Source: Sclerotinia nivalis (lineage: Eukaryota; Ascomycota; Leotiomycetes; Helotiales; Sclerotiniaceae). From it: DNA of 64,000 nt. Positions 10,488-22,454 of the stretch are shown piece after piece. Under the pieces are notes generated by a model that was not told where the DNA came from, did no database searches, and saw nothing but the letters and a program-made list of their open reading frames with translations. The stretch covers positions 2,728,001 to 2,792,000 of the forward strand of contig JAPEIS010000004.1 in assembly GCA_029531795.1 (NCBI GenBank), read 5' to 3'. Both the position numbers and the translations under genes were made by a program. The first letter of the stretch is position 1. Every line of letters starts with the position of its first letter.

Positions 10488-13400
10488 GGTCTCTGGAACA
10501 TTCCCATTGGTTAGTTGAGCTTTTATTTGGGGGCGTGAAAGATTATAGTACTTGATATCGCAATAATTTACAACATTTCTCCCCTTGAGCCTTGAATTTG
10601 GGGTATTTTCAATAGAGCAGACAATCTTAGCTTGATAAAACATTGAAGAGAAAGTTTCTTATTAACCCTCTTTTACGTGCCAGGCGTGTATTCCAGACAA
10701 GACTTGTAGTCTAGACAGGGCGTGTAGTTTAGACTGGGCGTGTAGCAAGGCTAACAGGTTCTGAAATCCTTTGTCTGACTTGGCTAACGTGACGGGTTTC
10801 CTCAATCATCTAATATATTGACAGACCATTGTATATCATTCTTTTAAAGACTTATATGCCAGATGTTCCAGTTCGTTACGGTCCGAGATGCTTTTGGGTT
10901 CAGTATGGCCTCTAGCTCTAGCTGAGCCCAAAACCGCCACGTTATAGACCGAACACCAGGCACCATGGAGGTTCTCATAGCCACTGTATTATATTTTGGC
11001 ATGGTTTTTATCCTTTAATACACTGTCGATGTAATGTAAAGAGCATCTCGTACCCCTGGAACATACTTTACGCACATCTTTCTACCAGGGTCACTATCGT
11101 CAAAAAGTTGGAAATCATAATTATTTCCTTCCTCGAAAAAAAAATTGGATCAGAAAAATTTCAGATTAGCTGTTCAAAGGTAAGTTGTTTGATGTCCACC
11201 GCACACGTTACTCATTTGATAATGTCGCGAGTTGCTGGATATATTTAAATTCTCAATGATCGAATGAGAGCTATTAAGTTGAACGGAGATATTTCGCAAA
11301 TAATGAAATCTGTGAAATTCTTCATTACACAAGATAGTTCATTGAGAAAGTGTATTAGACGGGCTTTTCGGGCTGGCTCTTCAAACTATCCCTTAATCTT
11401 GAGTGGTTCTTAGTATGGCATTAGTTGATCTGCAGTTGGTTATATATCATCAAGGTGTCGGGTCCCTAACAAAAAATCGCAAAGCACACTCGATCTGGCC
11501 GAGTTAGTAGCTTACACGATTAGGGGATCTGGGGAAAAGTGGGTCCGGGGGAAGCCATTACTCCGTCTGTGAGGGTTTGAACCCCTACAATTCTAAATTG
11601 ACGATCCAACTTCTACGCTGAATAACCGTGATAACTGCTGTTGGTGACTTGGAGACCAAAGAGTGAAAACTTTTTGGAGTTCCATTTTGTCAAATATTTT
11701 TTTCGCGTTTCAACCATTACATCTGGTTGTATCGATTTGGACAGTTTTCTAAATAACAAGCCTTGCTTTTATGAGCAGTTCATTTTTTTTTCTATATTAT
11801 CGTTCTTAAAGCGAATCTTTTCAAGTGATTAATGAATGTAAGACTTTGTCCGATTCACTATTCTAAATCAAAACATGAGAGGTAAAAGCTACATTCCCTT
11901 CTAGTTATGGACCGTAATGATCTTTTTAATACTATAAAAATGCAGCAAATAACACAAAAAGGAATCAGGTATTACTGGCAGCAGGATAATGATTCGCAAG
12001 GCATAGAACTCAGGTAAACTGTGTATTACTAGAACCATAAATTTCAATACAAACCAAATACTGTGCATTTGCATCCGGTGTTGTTTGGCTACTTCACCTT
12101 ATATCTTTGGTGCAATACAGTTGTGAAAAACATAACTTTACTACAATGGAATTCCCAAGATGTCCGAGTGGTATAGTCATTTCCTTACTTCCTCCCCACC
12201 AGTATTAAAATTGTACTTCGCACTTTTTAAATACTTCGCAAAATATTATTCTGTAACAGTAAGCACATATAATTGAGGTGCAAATATTGGTTCATCATTT
12301 AAACTATTTTATCTCGGTCTAGGTAAAATTTCTGCTACACTTTAGTCTACTTCACCTCAGATCATATTTAGTAAGTCAGTCTTTCCTCTCCCTTGCTCCC
12401 CTCAAGCTAATCCCTCCTAACAAATATTGCTCGTGCTAGGCTTGATTATAGATTTTGCGATTTTTCTGCCGGTGATTAGCGTTCAATACACAGGGTTCTT
12501 GCTCTCGACCTCTTTTCCTATGAGTAAGTGCTATCTATGACATGGGTGGTGGGATGGAGAAATTTTGGTCCTTGAGGAGGGACATTCTGCATGCTTATTG
12601 TGCTCAAATTTTGTTTAAAATATGTCGAGTGCGTACAATAAAACATTTCTAAGCCTCTTCGTTATCCCAAGAACTCCAATACCTACTCCAGCTAAATAAG
12701 ATGGCGTAGACAAAGCTAACGCGACAGCTTCCCACTTGATGTTGACCGCACCAAGAACCAAAGTATTGCCGTTCTAATTTTTATTACAGTGCTAAATCAA
12801 AAGTTCGATGCGATTTTAAGCACAAGGTAGTGATGTAGGGAAAGAAAGGTTAAAAAGAAAGGGTTCTTCTTAAGAAGATGAAATGTTTCCAAAGATTGTT
12901 TGTGTCTGTGATAGACACAGCCATGGGATTGAACCATGATATCACAGAGTTTAACTGTGAATCAAATTCGGACTGAGGCCCAAGAATTGTATATAGTGTT
13001 CTAAATTGGGTTTCGGTGAACTGTTGAAACATGCCCTCCTTACTCCTAAGAGACAAGGGACGATTCATCGCGAGAATTACCAACGCGAAACCCATGTGTA
13101 CGTAAGCAAATTCTTTAATTGGGGGAGAAGTTTTGGGAGATACTTATCTATAGTCGAGTACCAAGACAGCTACGCCAAAACGCATGCCAGTCTTGGTACG
13201 TTTTGTTGTCAAGTTATTTGGGTCTATATGCAAGTGAACCGAGGCGGCATGTATTACCAGATCATCCAAGTCAATATTAATGACATGTAATATCCTATGT
13301 TGCATTCATGACATCACTCGATAGGTATGGTTCCTCAGACATAGAGTGTGATTTTTTACGTTTAGATTTTGTCTTTAATGTGATGATGGGAAATCTTGCT

Positions 13401-13937
13401 CTTGCTGCTCGCCTCGTTTGTGGAATTTTGGCTAACTTCATTGATAGAAAATGAAGATTGTAGCCCTTTCAACGATGTTAAGATACCATGTAGTAAACAG
13501 TGCTATTTTTATGGTGCCATGATTTCCGCTATCGGGATACATCTTCGAGGAAATATTGAGTGGCTAAGGAGTCGAAATTTGTATTGCCCAGCTCATGCGA
13601 TTGTCACATATCAGGTTACAGATCAAAGCCAATTATTCATTTCTGTTCTTCATTTATTGCGATATTGCAATTAAAGGCTCATATGCGGTCTGAAGGAGAG
13701 TGAAGAGGCCTCAGCTTGCACTTCAATTTGTCTGATAAATACAGTGAGCATTCCTGATGCATCCGGAATGGCTCTCTAAAGAATCGTTCAGTCAACGACG
13801 TCGCTGATCAATGTTCTTTGCCGATGGCATTCAAGAACTTGAGTTCATCTAGTTATTATTGCAAACTCTGACGGGAAGATAAAGCGTTATTATTTTAAAA
13901 AAGATCCATAGGCCAAAAGCTCCGACCACAACTATCT
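10488..13937. other. Gene-poor region, 3.4 kb
   Basis: AT-rich spacer. It holds a short 18-bp tandem repeat at 10683-10745 (listed separately) and many stop-rich frames. A Gly/Thr/Asn-Cys-free set of small frames near 13006-13674 starts at non-ATG codons and is unlikely to be coding. No transposon domain is visible. Confidence 0.45.
10683..10745. repeat. 18-bp tandem repeat, 3.5 units
   Basis: Units at 10683, 10701, 10719 and 10737 (the last partial) follow a consensus close to ggcgtgtagtctagacag. Copies differ at a few positions, mostly C/T or A/G changes. It lies in non-coding sequence between small genes. Confidence 0.75.
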
Positions 13938-14795
13938 CTAGACCTTCATATTGACACCCAAGGAAGCCCACTCATTGCCATCAGAGTCATAAATTTCACT
14001 ATCGTAATCAGCTACATCTTCCATATCATCATCCTCATCATAATCTTCATCATCATCATCCTCCATGTCTTCTTCTTCTTCTTCGTCGCTGCCGACCAAT
14101 TCTTCCCCTAGGACCTCGGCCGGCCAGTTCCCAACTATGTCAGGTGCGACTGAGCCTCCAAGATTGTGACCAAGGCTGAGGTTACCCAGGGGAAGGCCGG
14201 TAAGCTCGCGAAATCTTTCGCGTTGCGAGAGGCGTTGTTTCTGATGGGGTTGGTGGGCTCTCTTGTGACGGTGACGTCCCGGGGTATGTCTTGCGACGGC
14301 GGCGGCGATTCTTTGATTAAAACTCGGTCGCTGAGGACCGACGGCTCGGAGACGAGATGCAGCGGCCGCTGTTTGGGATTCGGCGGCGGCGTGAGTGGAG
14401 GCGAGGGCAGGAGAGGAGGCAAAAAAAGCTCTAGGAGCAGGAGCTATTATACAATACCTGTCGGTACACTTTCTTTGTTTGAAACTTTGAGGGAAAGATT
14501 GTAATGAAATTAGAGCAAAAACATACCACGCGTTCGTATTGACAAGTTTCGCTGCGGCTGGTCAGCAGAGGTGGTGGTGGCCCCGAAGGCACCAGAAACA
14601 GCCGCAGGAGCTGCTTGACGTGCTAATAGCGAGGATCTATTAGTGTCTACTAAAAAAACTCAAACACAGAAGCAAGATCTGCCAAAGCCTTAAAAATGAC
14701 TTACTCTTGGAGATTCGCACACCCCGACCTCTTTCCTTTCTTTCCTTTCTTCCAGCACGAAGCTGCTCCATCCTCTCGTCGCTAGGTTTACCCAT
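13938..14795 (-). CDS. Hypothetical protein with basic Ala/Arg-rich body and acidic tail (230 aa, 3 exons, phase-1 introns)
   Basis: On the minus strand, exons 14705-14795, 14527-14622 and 13938-14443 join to 230 codons with gtaagt and gtatgt donors and attag and aatag acceptors. Both introns are phase 1 and the middle exon is 96 nt. Residues 1-30 are highly charged and basic. Residues 31-130 are rich in Ala, Pro, Arg and His. A QRERFRELTGLPLG-type segment follows, and the last ~60 residues are strongly acidic (long Asp/Glu runs) before an aromatic EWASLG end. Continuous single-frame ORFs do not reveal this gene because the true frame is broken by introns. Basic-then-acidic architecture suggests a nuclear or nucleic-acid-associated protein, but that is only inference. 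Family not recognised. Confidence 0.6.
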
Positions 14796-17700
14796 TGCTG
14801 ATTTGATTTAATAGGTTTCAGGTTGGACGCGCGGGAGGGTACCAAAATGAAATTTATGATGGGGTTGCAGGAGGAATGGATTGTCGCAGAAGATCAACAA
14901 CTTATTCAAAAAGCCGCGAGGATTATGAACGCAATCACCAGAAGATGATAATTCACTGCAGTCGGATACTAATTTTCCGAGCTAATCACCTGATTAGTTG
15001 AATCTGCGATTATTCGGCTTCCTCGTACTCTCCAAAGCTATTAAACATACTAGGAGGCTCTCCAAGAAAGATCCTTCAACGAAAAAATATTTTTTCTTCA
15101 ATGCAGCCTTGAAATGAATGCTGCATGGCTTAACGTCTCTTAGCTGAAAGGAGCTTCTTGAAGACACCCAGGGAGCAGACAACGAATTTAACATGGCTAA
15201 TATATATGAGGATAAACGTCCAAATGTCTTGGAAAGAGGGGGGTCATCGCTGCTCCATATGTAGCTGTTCAAATTGTATTTCAATGACCTAGTTCTTCTT
15301 TCAAGTCCTAGAAGATTTTCCACATGAACACAATTGGACTATGCTAACAGATGATAAATGCTAGATCCGCATGAAAAAAAAAACATCATTGTTAACTACC
15401 ATAAGCGTCACTACGATTGTACGCCACTAAGCCGAACTCAACCTGCAAGAACCACATTTTGCCCACATCTCTGGCATTAATGATTAAGCACTGTCCAGGA
15501 TTTGGCAGCTCTTCTTTGAGGGAGATACAACAAACAAATGAGGAACGGGTGTTTGGAATGTATCAAAATAAGGGAAATAATCAACGCAACATCAAGTTCG
15601 GGAAAAGAACTTTGAGGAATTAGGGGCTCTGGTAGAAAATCTCAAAATCAGCTATGATATTTCTTCGCCTACTTCCTTTCTCGAGATAGAAACGAGCGCC
15701 GGTGAGCGGTCAAACGATTTTTCTATTATGTGTTAACCTATCCTTGTGTCTAGGGCCCGATCTCGAGTTCTATCTCTGTCAAGAACTTTGATTGAATTAA
15801 CAACCGCCGGCAAAATTTCTCCTGTGATAGGTATTCTAGCCTACAAACCTATAATAAGTGCATCTAATAAAGGGTAAATTTAGTCTCATATGCTCGCTGG
15901 CTCCATTGGTGCACGAGAACGCTTGTAGTCCTCCAATATTTAGACAATCCCACCGGTATAGTCCCTGCCTCTCCATATATTTAGTTATAGGGGTGTGTAC
16001 CAGCGGTCTTTGACAAAGAAAATATTGTGTATCTGAGGTAGATTAGGGACATGTCGTTCGTTGGGGAAAGCTTTGTCATACAGATGAGTAAGCAAGTGGG
16101 TCTCCTGATTCATTTAGGCTACATAGCAACTTCACCTCGTTGCCAACTGTTCAATAATTCTTTTAACCATACTTTGATTTAGATGATAACAGCATAGAAT
16201 GATCTTTCAGTCTCCATGTTCTAGTAACTTGATAATTTAGGTCGTGATAGGCTCCAAGCCCCGAAACCAATTCCAGTGATATTCGAACATGAACCTTTCG
16301 TTCTACCATTAGAATTCAAATGCTGCTTAGAGACAGCAAGACCTTTGAAAGACTTTCATTCTTAGTCACTAAGCTTCTCACAGCTCTTCAGGAAGTGACT
16401 AGTCTTTCAAGTGGGAGCCCTGACTATGTTTCTGCGTGATCGATGGCAAATTGATCCAGAAAGACATTAGGATTTTGCCAGCATGACTTGGAGAGATACC
16501 TTTTTTTCAAGGTCTGTTAAGAACCTTTCTATAACTCATATCAGTTGAAAATCGGTGGTTAACCACAACCACACGCATTCATTATGAGTTATATTATTAA
16601 TCAAGCGCGATTGTTTTTTCTGCTACTTGTTTGTTCTGTTGAGAGCTTTCAATGAATTTTGGAGGTATTGTACTTAGTCTCCCTCTCGAAAGTGCATATA
16701 ATAGACTCGAGGTTAGATCATACCTCTCGGTCAACAAAAGTATTCATAATCTCGCTTAACTTCAGTTATCAATCAACAACAAAGAGATAACCGCGACGCA
16801 TGTCTGACGCAGTTGGTAGCACACGTATTATAGCCCCGTTTTGCGGTGATACAGTTTACAGGGTAATTCCTGTATTCTGAAGGAGAAGTCTTAGAGTTGG
16901 TAAATATAATTGCCACGGAGTAGTAGGCTTAACTCCTGGCAAAAAAACTTAAGAACTGCCAGGATTATGAAATAAAGTCCATATTCTAAATGTCTCTTGC
17001 TGTGTTTAACGATCCTAACGCGTTCCTTGGTGGGCCGGTAGATATAATACACACTTTTCCTTTTTGCGATAGTTCTAGGGAGTCATTCACTAAGCCCTAT
17101 ATTTTTGTTTCTCTTCCAAGCAACCATGGCGAATAGATTGCAATAGGCAATAGCTAGTGATGACAACGCGCCCTTTCGATTTTCCAGTAAATTTGACAAT
17201 GGGCTTTTGGATCTGGGAACTCCGCGCTGAAATGCTTGTCCCCTGAGCTTCGTAGCTTAACAATATAATCTTGCCTTAAGCAATGTACCAATTTATATTA
17301 CTATCAACTTTGGAAAGGTGCCTATAGTGATATCAACTCGCAGGAATGTCTACATCGCTTCAAGAACTATGTGAAACTGAGCTTAAGGCAAGATTTGAGA
17401 TGCGTGCATCACGAATAGGACCTCAATAACTGATCATACAATCAATCAGATCTCATCCAAAGGTCGATATTTGCATTAGACATTTATTGCATCCCGCGTT
17501 CTTATAGTACATACAAATGAATCTGCTTTGTTTCTAGTCTACATCATATATGTTACAGTAGCCACATTACGAATACACATATCCCCCCCCCCAAAAAGAC
17601 AATGCTCAAGCGCAATAGCCCGTACAAATCGATATTCCTAGAGTGAAGTTTAAATCAATGTACCAATCAAATATGCGTATGAGATTTGTTGCATCTCACA

Positions 17701-17840
17701 TTCGCTTCTTCAAAATATCATAATGTAAACAAACAAAACAACCGCACCTTTCCACCTCCATCTGCACAACATCCTCCCATCCCATCACCACAGCCACAAC
17801 TTTCCCAATAAATAATAAATAAGCATCAAAACCCATCACA
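14796..17840. other. Gene-poor divergent spacer, 3.0 kb
   Basis: Separates the start of the minus-strand gene (14795) from that of the plus-strand gene (17841). AT-rich, with frequent stops in all frames. A C10 run occurs near 17583-17592. No coding region or transposon domain recognised; a 109-codon minus frame at 14994-15323 lacks an ATG start. Confidence 0.45.
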
Positions 17841-18661
17841 ATGGTGCGTCAGAGGCGGATATTGAATCGAAAATTAGGGCCTAAGCCCAAGCCAGCCAGG
17901 AAGAGCAGCCTTGAAAAACAAGGTATATACGGGTTTTATTTCTTATTTTATGTATTCTAGTGAGGTTTCAGGAGGCTAATTATATCGTACATATAGCAAG
18001 GGACATGAATCAAGATGAAGAGATGCAGGATAGTGGGATTCCGGCCGCAGAACAAGGTACGATACGCTAATGCGCATATGATAGCCTATGCTAGAATATC
18101 CAATGAAGCTACACTTATGCCTAATCATTGATTTGCATCTAGAAGAAGCATTCTCTGCAAGTTCCGCCCCAGTCTCGCATCCTATCAAAAACAAAGACGG
18201 AAAGATGAAAGATCGACCGGTTCCAAAATTTCGAACACGTATGTGGTGTTCATCATGATATCATTCTCATCCTCATTATTTTCATAATCCTAATCATCTT
18301 TCTACATATAGCAGAGGAAATAGCAATGCGCGCTGCGCATCAGAAAGCCCGCCCTAAGGCATATTACAAGCGATGCGATGCTCGCCGTAAACTGGCTTCT
18401 CAATTAGCTAACTCGGAGCCGGAACTGGAGATGGGTTTGAGTAATTTGGGGATTGGTGGTGAAAATGAAGATGGAGATGAAGATGGAGATAATGAGGATA
18501 AAGATGAGATTGAGGATAGATTGTGGGGATTGCATTTGGATGATGATGAATGTGGAGGTGGCGCGAGTGGTAAAGGGGGGATGGGTGGAATGGGCGGTAG
18601 TGGTGGAAGTGGTGGGAGCAGTCAGGGGGCAGCGCAGGCTATTATGCTCGCGGCAGTTTAG
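17841..18661 (+). CDS. Hypothetical basic-to-acidic Gly-rich protein (195 aa, 4 exons, phase-1 introns)
   Basis: Exons 17841-17922, 17997-18056, 18143-18238 and 18312-18661 give 195 codons. Donors are gtatat, gtacga and gtatgt; acceptors are atag, ctag and atag. All three introns are phase 1 and the internal exons are 60 and 96 nt. The protein starts with a short very basic segment, then an acidic Met/Gln-rich exon, then a Lys-rich exon. The last exon has an Ala/Arg/Lys/Tyr block (HQKARPKAYYKRCDARRKL), a long Asp/Glu stretch, an RLWGLHLDDDE motif and a Gly/Ser/Met-rich tail. No family recognised. The layout resembles the genes at 8624-9290 and 13938-14795, without obvious sequence identity to them. 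Confidence 0.6.
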
Positions 18662-19629
18662 ATGTGTGGATTTGTGGATATACTAGAATGGATGTGATTC
18701 CTCCAATATACAAAAATCGCCACCCCTGTATATCCGAAATCGTCTTCAAAAACAGCATAACCATAACCTCTAGACTTCACACGACAAAAAGCTCCTCATT
18801 ATACAAAACCAGTCTATTTGAATTCATTACCTACCCCATCAAATACAGGCCAAAGAAACTCCATCAATATACTGGAGTAGACCTTGGGATTATATTATGC
18901 GATTTATTAAACACAAAAACATGAATATGAAATTCTTTTTTTAAGATTCGAGTTTGATGAACAGAGAGATAAAGAGACGATCTCTTGGATACTAATATAA
19001 TGTCCATACAATATACATATAGCTTTGTATGTTATGTATACTTTGTATACTTTATCGTAAAAGAAACATCGAGTTTTGAATTTCATTCTGTCTAGATCTG
19101 GAGGGGTATTTTAATTTCTGATAAATTTCTATTACTGTCGGATTTCAAGCTAGTCCCTCCGCCTTTCCCCTCCCTACTTGGATTCTAGGCCCTTCGGTTG
19201 TAGCACTTACGATGAATACTAAGGAGGTTCTTTGAATTATGATTTAGAATATGGATTGTTTGAATACGGTAATGCCCTTTTTACTTCTAAATGGAGCGAA
19301 TACTACTTACTATGCATACATTGATATAAAAATTTATCATAATGAATAGGAAAGGAAAGTATCATCCAGGGAGAAATTCAAATAGGAATGATTTTCCCAT
19401 AGTACATTGCAAAAAAACTTTCTGATATAAGAACCAGTATCAAAAAAACGCACAATACCAGCACGAATCTCACATACAAATGTATCCTCACTTTCAAAGC
19501 AAAGTAACTTTCAAGATCTTTCATTCTAGCGTAGTATCTATCTATTCGATCCAATCCAATCTCGCGAATGTGCGCTAAAATCCAAGCTAGTACTGAAGAA
19601 AAACACCATTGTTCAAGAAAATCATGTAT
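18662..19629. other. Intergenic region between convergent genes
   Basis: AT-rich 3'-flanking sequence between the plus-strand gene ending at 18661 and the minus-strand dehydrogenase ending at 19630. I see no gene; it probably holds both polyadenylation regions. Confidence 0.5.
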
Positions 19630-20937
19630 CTATTTAGGGACACCGGTACCGCGAATAGCATCGACTTGTTCGCTGAGAAGGGCGTTGTTGGATGGAGCGG
19701 CGAGTGGTGGGCCTTCGGGGGTTACGTAGGCTTTTGTCATGCCGCCGTCGACGATGAAATCCTGTTGGTAGTGTTAGATGTATTTTTGTGGATATGGGGG
19801 AAGGATAGGGGATTAGTCGGGAGAAAAAAATATGTGGGAAAATATACCTGTCCATTAACAAAGCTACTTTCATCACTAGCCAAGAATAAAACGGCTTGAG
19901 CCTGCTCAATAGCCTCTCCGAATCTTCCACTTGGGAAATGAATCTCACGTCTAAGTCTCTTTGGTTGATCATCTCCCAGCCAATCTTGGAGCAATGGAGT
20001 ATTCAATGGTGCTGGGCACAACGCATTGAATCTGATTCCTTCTCTAGCGTGAACAATTGCCAATTCTCTGGTCAAAGCCAAAACTGCTCCCTTGGAAGCT
20101 GTGTATGCTAATTGAGGAGTAGCAGAACCAACAAGTGCAACGACAGAAGCGGTGTTGATGATAGAACCACGTGTCTTCTTATTCTTTCGCATGGAGATCA
20201 CAGCGTGTTTACAACCGAACCAAACACCCTTGACGTTAATAGCTTGAGTCAAATCCCAGACCTTCTCAGGGGTGTCGATAGCATCGGCATCATCAGCGTG
20301 CATAATTCCAGCATTGTTGAACATGATATCAATACCACCCCAAGATTCAAGGTGAGCCACAGCCTTTTCGATATCGGATTCTTTTGAGACATCACAAACT
20401 TGAACCTCAACTTTGTGGGCCGATGGAACTAATTGCTTGAGTTTTTCGGATGCTTTCTCGAGGGCTGGTGCGGAAATATCGGCCATGAGGACGTTGGCTC
20501 CCTCTTTGGCGAAGAGGATACAGGTTTCGAGACCGATTCCTCTGGGTGATTCGTTAGTATGGGATGGTCGTCTCATTTGATATAAAGTTCTCGCAATATG
20601 AAATTTTCCATGAAATCCTTTTAAGATTCACTTGGATGTCGTCGCTGCAACCCGCCACAAAATGATAGTGGTCACGTGAATGGCCAGCTCAAACACATTC
20701 ATCACAGAAAACTTTTGATAAGGGATTAACTCTAGAATAGAGAGAAGACCGAGTACGATACTTATCGTCCTGAGTCTTTGCAACTCGTATATTTCGAGTC
20801 ACCCTGAAAAGTCCATATCATAGGGCAAAGAAAGTCAAGACTTACCCAGCAGCACCAGTAACAATAGCATTCTTGCCATGCAGTCTTCCCATTTGGAAGC
20901 TGTTGATGGTGTGAACCTTCTCTCCGTTGCCGTTCAT
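19630..20937 (-). CDS. Short-chain dehydrogenase/reductase (SDR), 305 aa
   Basis: NAD(P)-dependent oxidoreductase of the classical SDR family. Minus-strand exons are 20846-20937, 19848-20541 and 19630-19761, giving 305 codons. The first intron (20542-20845, 304 bp) is much longer than others here and splits the Rossmann TGxxxGIG motif; the second is 86 bp. Seen motifs: TGAAGGIG at the N-terminus, an Asp at the end of the second strand (MADI, about residue 52), which in this family favours NAD over NADP, NNAG (106-109), catalytic Ser163, Tyr177 and Lys181 (YTASK), and an FIVDGG-type C-terminus in exon 3. The start at 20937 is preferred because it supplies the complete nucleotide-binding motif. 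Substrate cannot be read from sequence. It is divergent from the glutamine synthetase-like gene, with 1.5 kb between the start codons. Confidence 0.9.
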
Positions 20938-22454
20938 ATTGAATTATGTTGAAAAGAGAATTATGGGTTGAATACTGTGTTCTATTGAAGATATTGTCAG
21001 TAATGAGCTCCTCGTTGCGTTTGATGTTTTGATGTTTTGATGTTCTTGTGCTACGGTTCGATTTCTCACAATGAAAATAGAAACTTACCCTTTGTTCTTG
21101 ATTTAGATATTGGTATGTTGAATGGCGAGAGAGAAACAAAAAATTGAAAGATTATCAAGAGTTGGAATAACTTTGTTGAAAACTACTTATCCACATAGAA
21201 ATAACTCGAAATGATCCGAAATAAAATCTAATTCTTATTTGTGATGGCAATTCATAAAAAGACAGAGAATGTGGATGCTGATGTGTCACTGGTATGAAAT
21301 ACAAAGCTGGTCCGTTCTCGGTGGGATGTTATCGTTCCCGAAGAAAAACCATATGTGTTATGAAACTCACCGCTGCTTTTTTTTGTTTTGGATAATGGAG
21401 AGATAGGGAAAAGAAAAAAGGATGAACCTGTTGGACAGTTTTAAACTCTACCTAAGAGAAAGCGGGGTTTCATGACCGAAAGAGGAAATTCGAGATGATC
21501 TCGGGATTTGATAAATGTTGAGTTGCATTGGTATCCCAGCTTTGAGAGATGAGTGTACTCTGTAGATTGAATATGAGATGGGTTTACAGCATAAATACAT
21601 ATTAGTTAAGAGATCAAAGTGAAGTTTATTATATTACCCAACCAAAGGGTAATTGGAAAATGGTTTATAAATATTGATTGCATTGACATCATCTTACCAG
21701 CTGTTAAAAGACCCGAGTAAATTTTAGAATATTTATCTTATCGCGAGGTTAGAGAAGTGGACTACAACTTGTCATCACGACAGATGGTCAGGTCAGATGG
21801 CCATAGTTAGACCATGACAGATAACCATTTGGGTTGGCCGTATTTGGCGTTGATGGGGTTTTGAGAAGACAAACGTCAATATCGTCAATATCGTCAATGT
21901 CATCAATGTAGGTAGTCCACGATATTTACACAGATGTTGTGTAGCATTCGGGAAAGCTTCGTAACCTACATATTCATTCATCCATTCTATTTTCGTTACA
22001 TATTACACATGACGATTCCGTGTACACGGTATTATTGCTAGCTGGGTGTTGATCAAACACTGCAGCAATCGGTAAATAGCTGCATGTCAATCATTTCAGT
22101 CATATCTCTTGCCATTTTAAACTTGACAGGGTCGTCCACTAATCCGAACATTCGACCAATGTACTAAATGCAACGCCAATCAAGGGTTCCGTTCCAGGTT
22201 GTGATAAGTAACCCTAAATTAAAAGCAGCATCGATTATAGCCCCTCGCTTTATCGCAAAAATTCTTATCGCAAGTCCAAGAAATCCTCCTTGCTTCACTC
22301 ACTCCTTAGGCCACGACAAGTTAACCTTCCTTAGCAATCAAGAAGCCAGATCCCCGATATCCATACGACTCAGTCTGTCAATTGTTTTCGGATATTCCAA
22401 GCTTGACAATTACTATTCAGTCCTTACAAATTCTTCTCTCCACTAGACGCAAAA
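20938..22454. promoter_or_regulatory. Divergent promoter region, SDR / glutamine synthetase-like pair
   Basis: A 1.5-kb spacer between two divergent start codons, long enough for two promoters and leaders. It contains a short GTCAATAT/C direct repeat near 21875-21900 (three near-copies of cgtcaatat). No open frame with a recognisable product. Shared regulation of the two flanking genes is possible but not shown. Confidence 0.35.

Noticed and set aside
10209..10643. A 144-codon minus-strand frame
   Set aside because: Low-quality composition, overlaps the candidate gene at 9798-10268, no domain.
11460..11600. A possible tRNA (a TGGCCGAG-like A box and a GGTTTGAACCCC-like segment)
   Set aside because: Arms do not pair into a cloverleaf and the T-loop sequence is not GTTCRANNC.
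14135..14504. Two long frames, one per strand, within the gene at 13938-14795
   Set aside because: They are off-frame shadows of the GC-richer third exon. The true frame gives a coherent protein over three exons.
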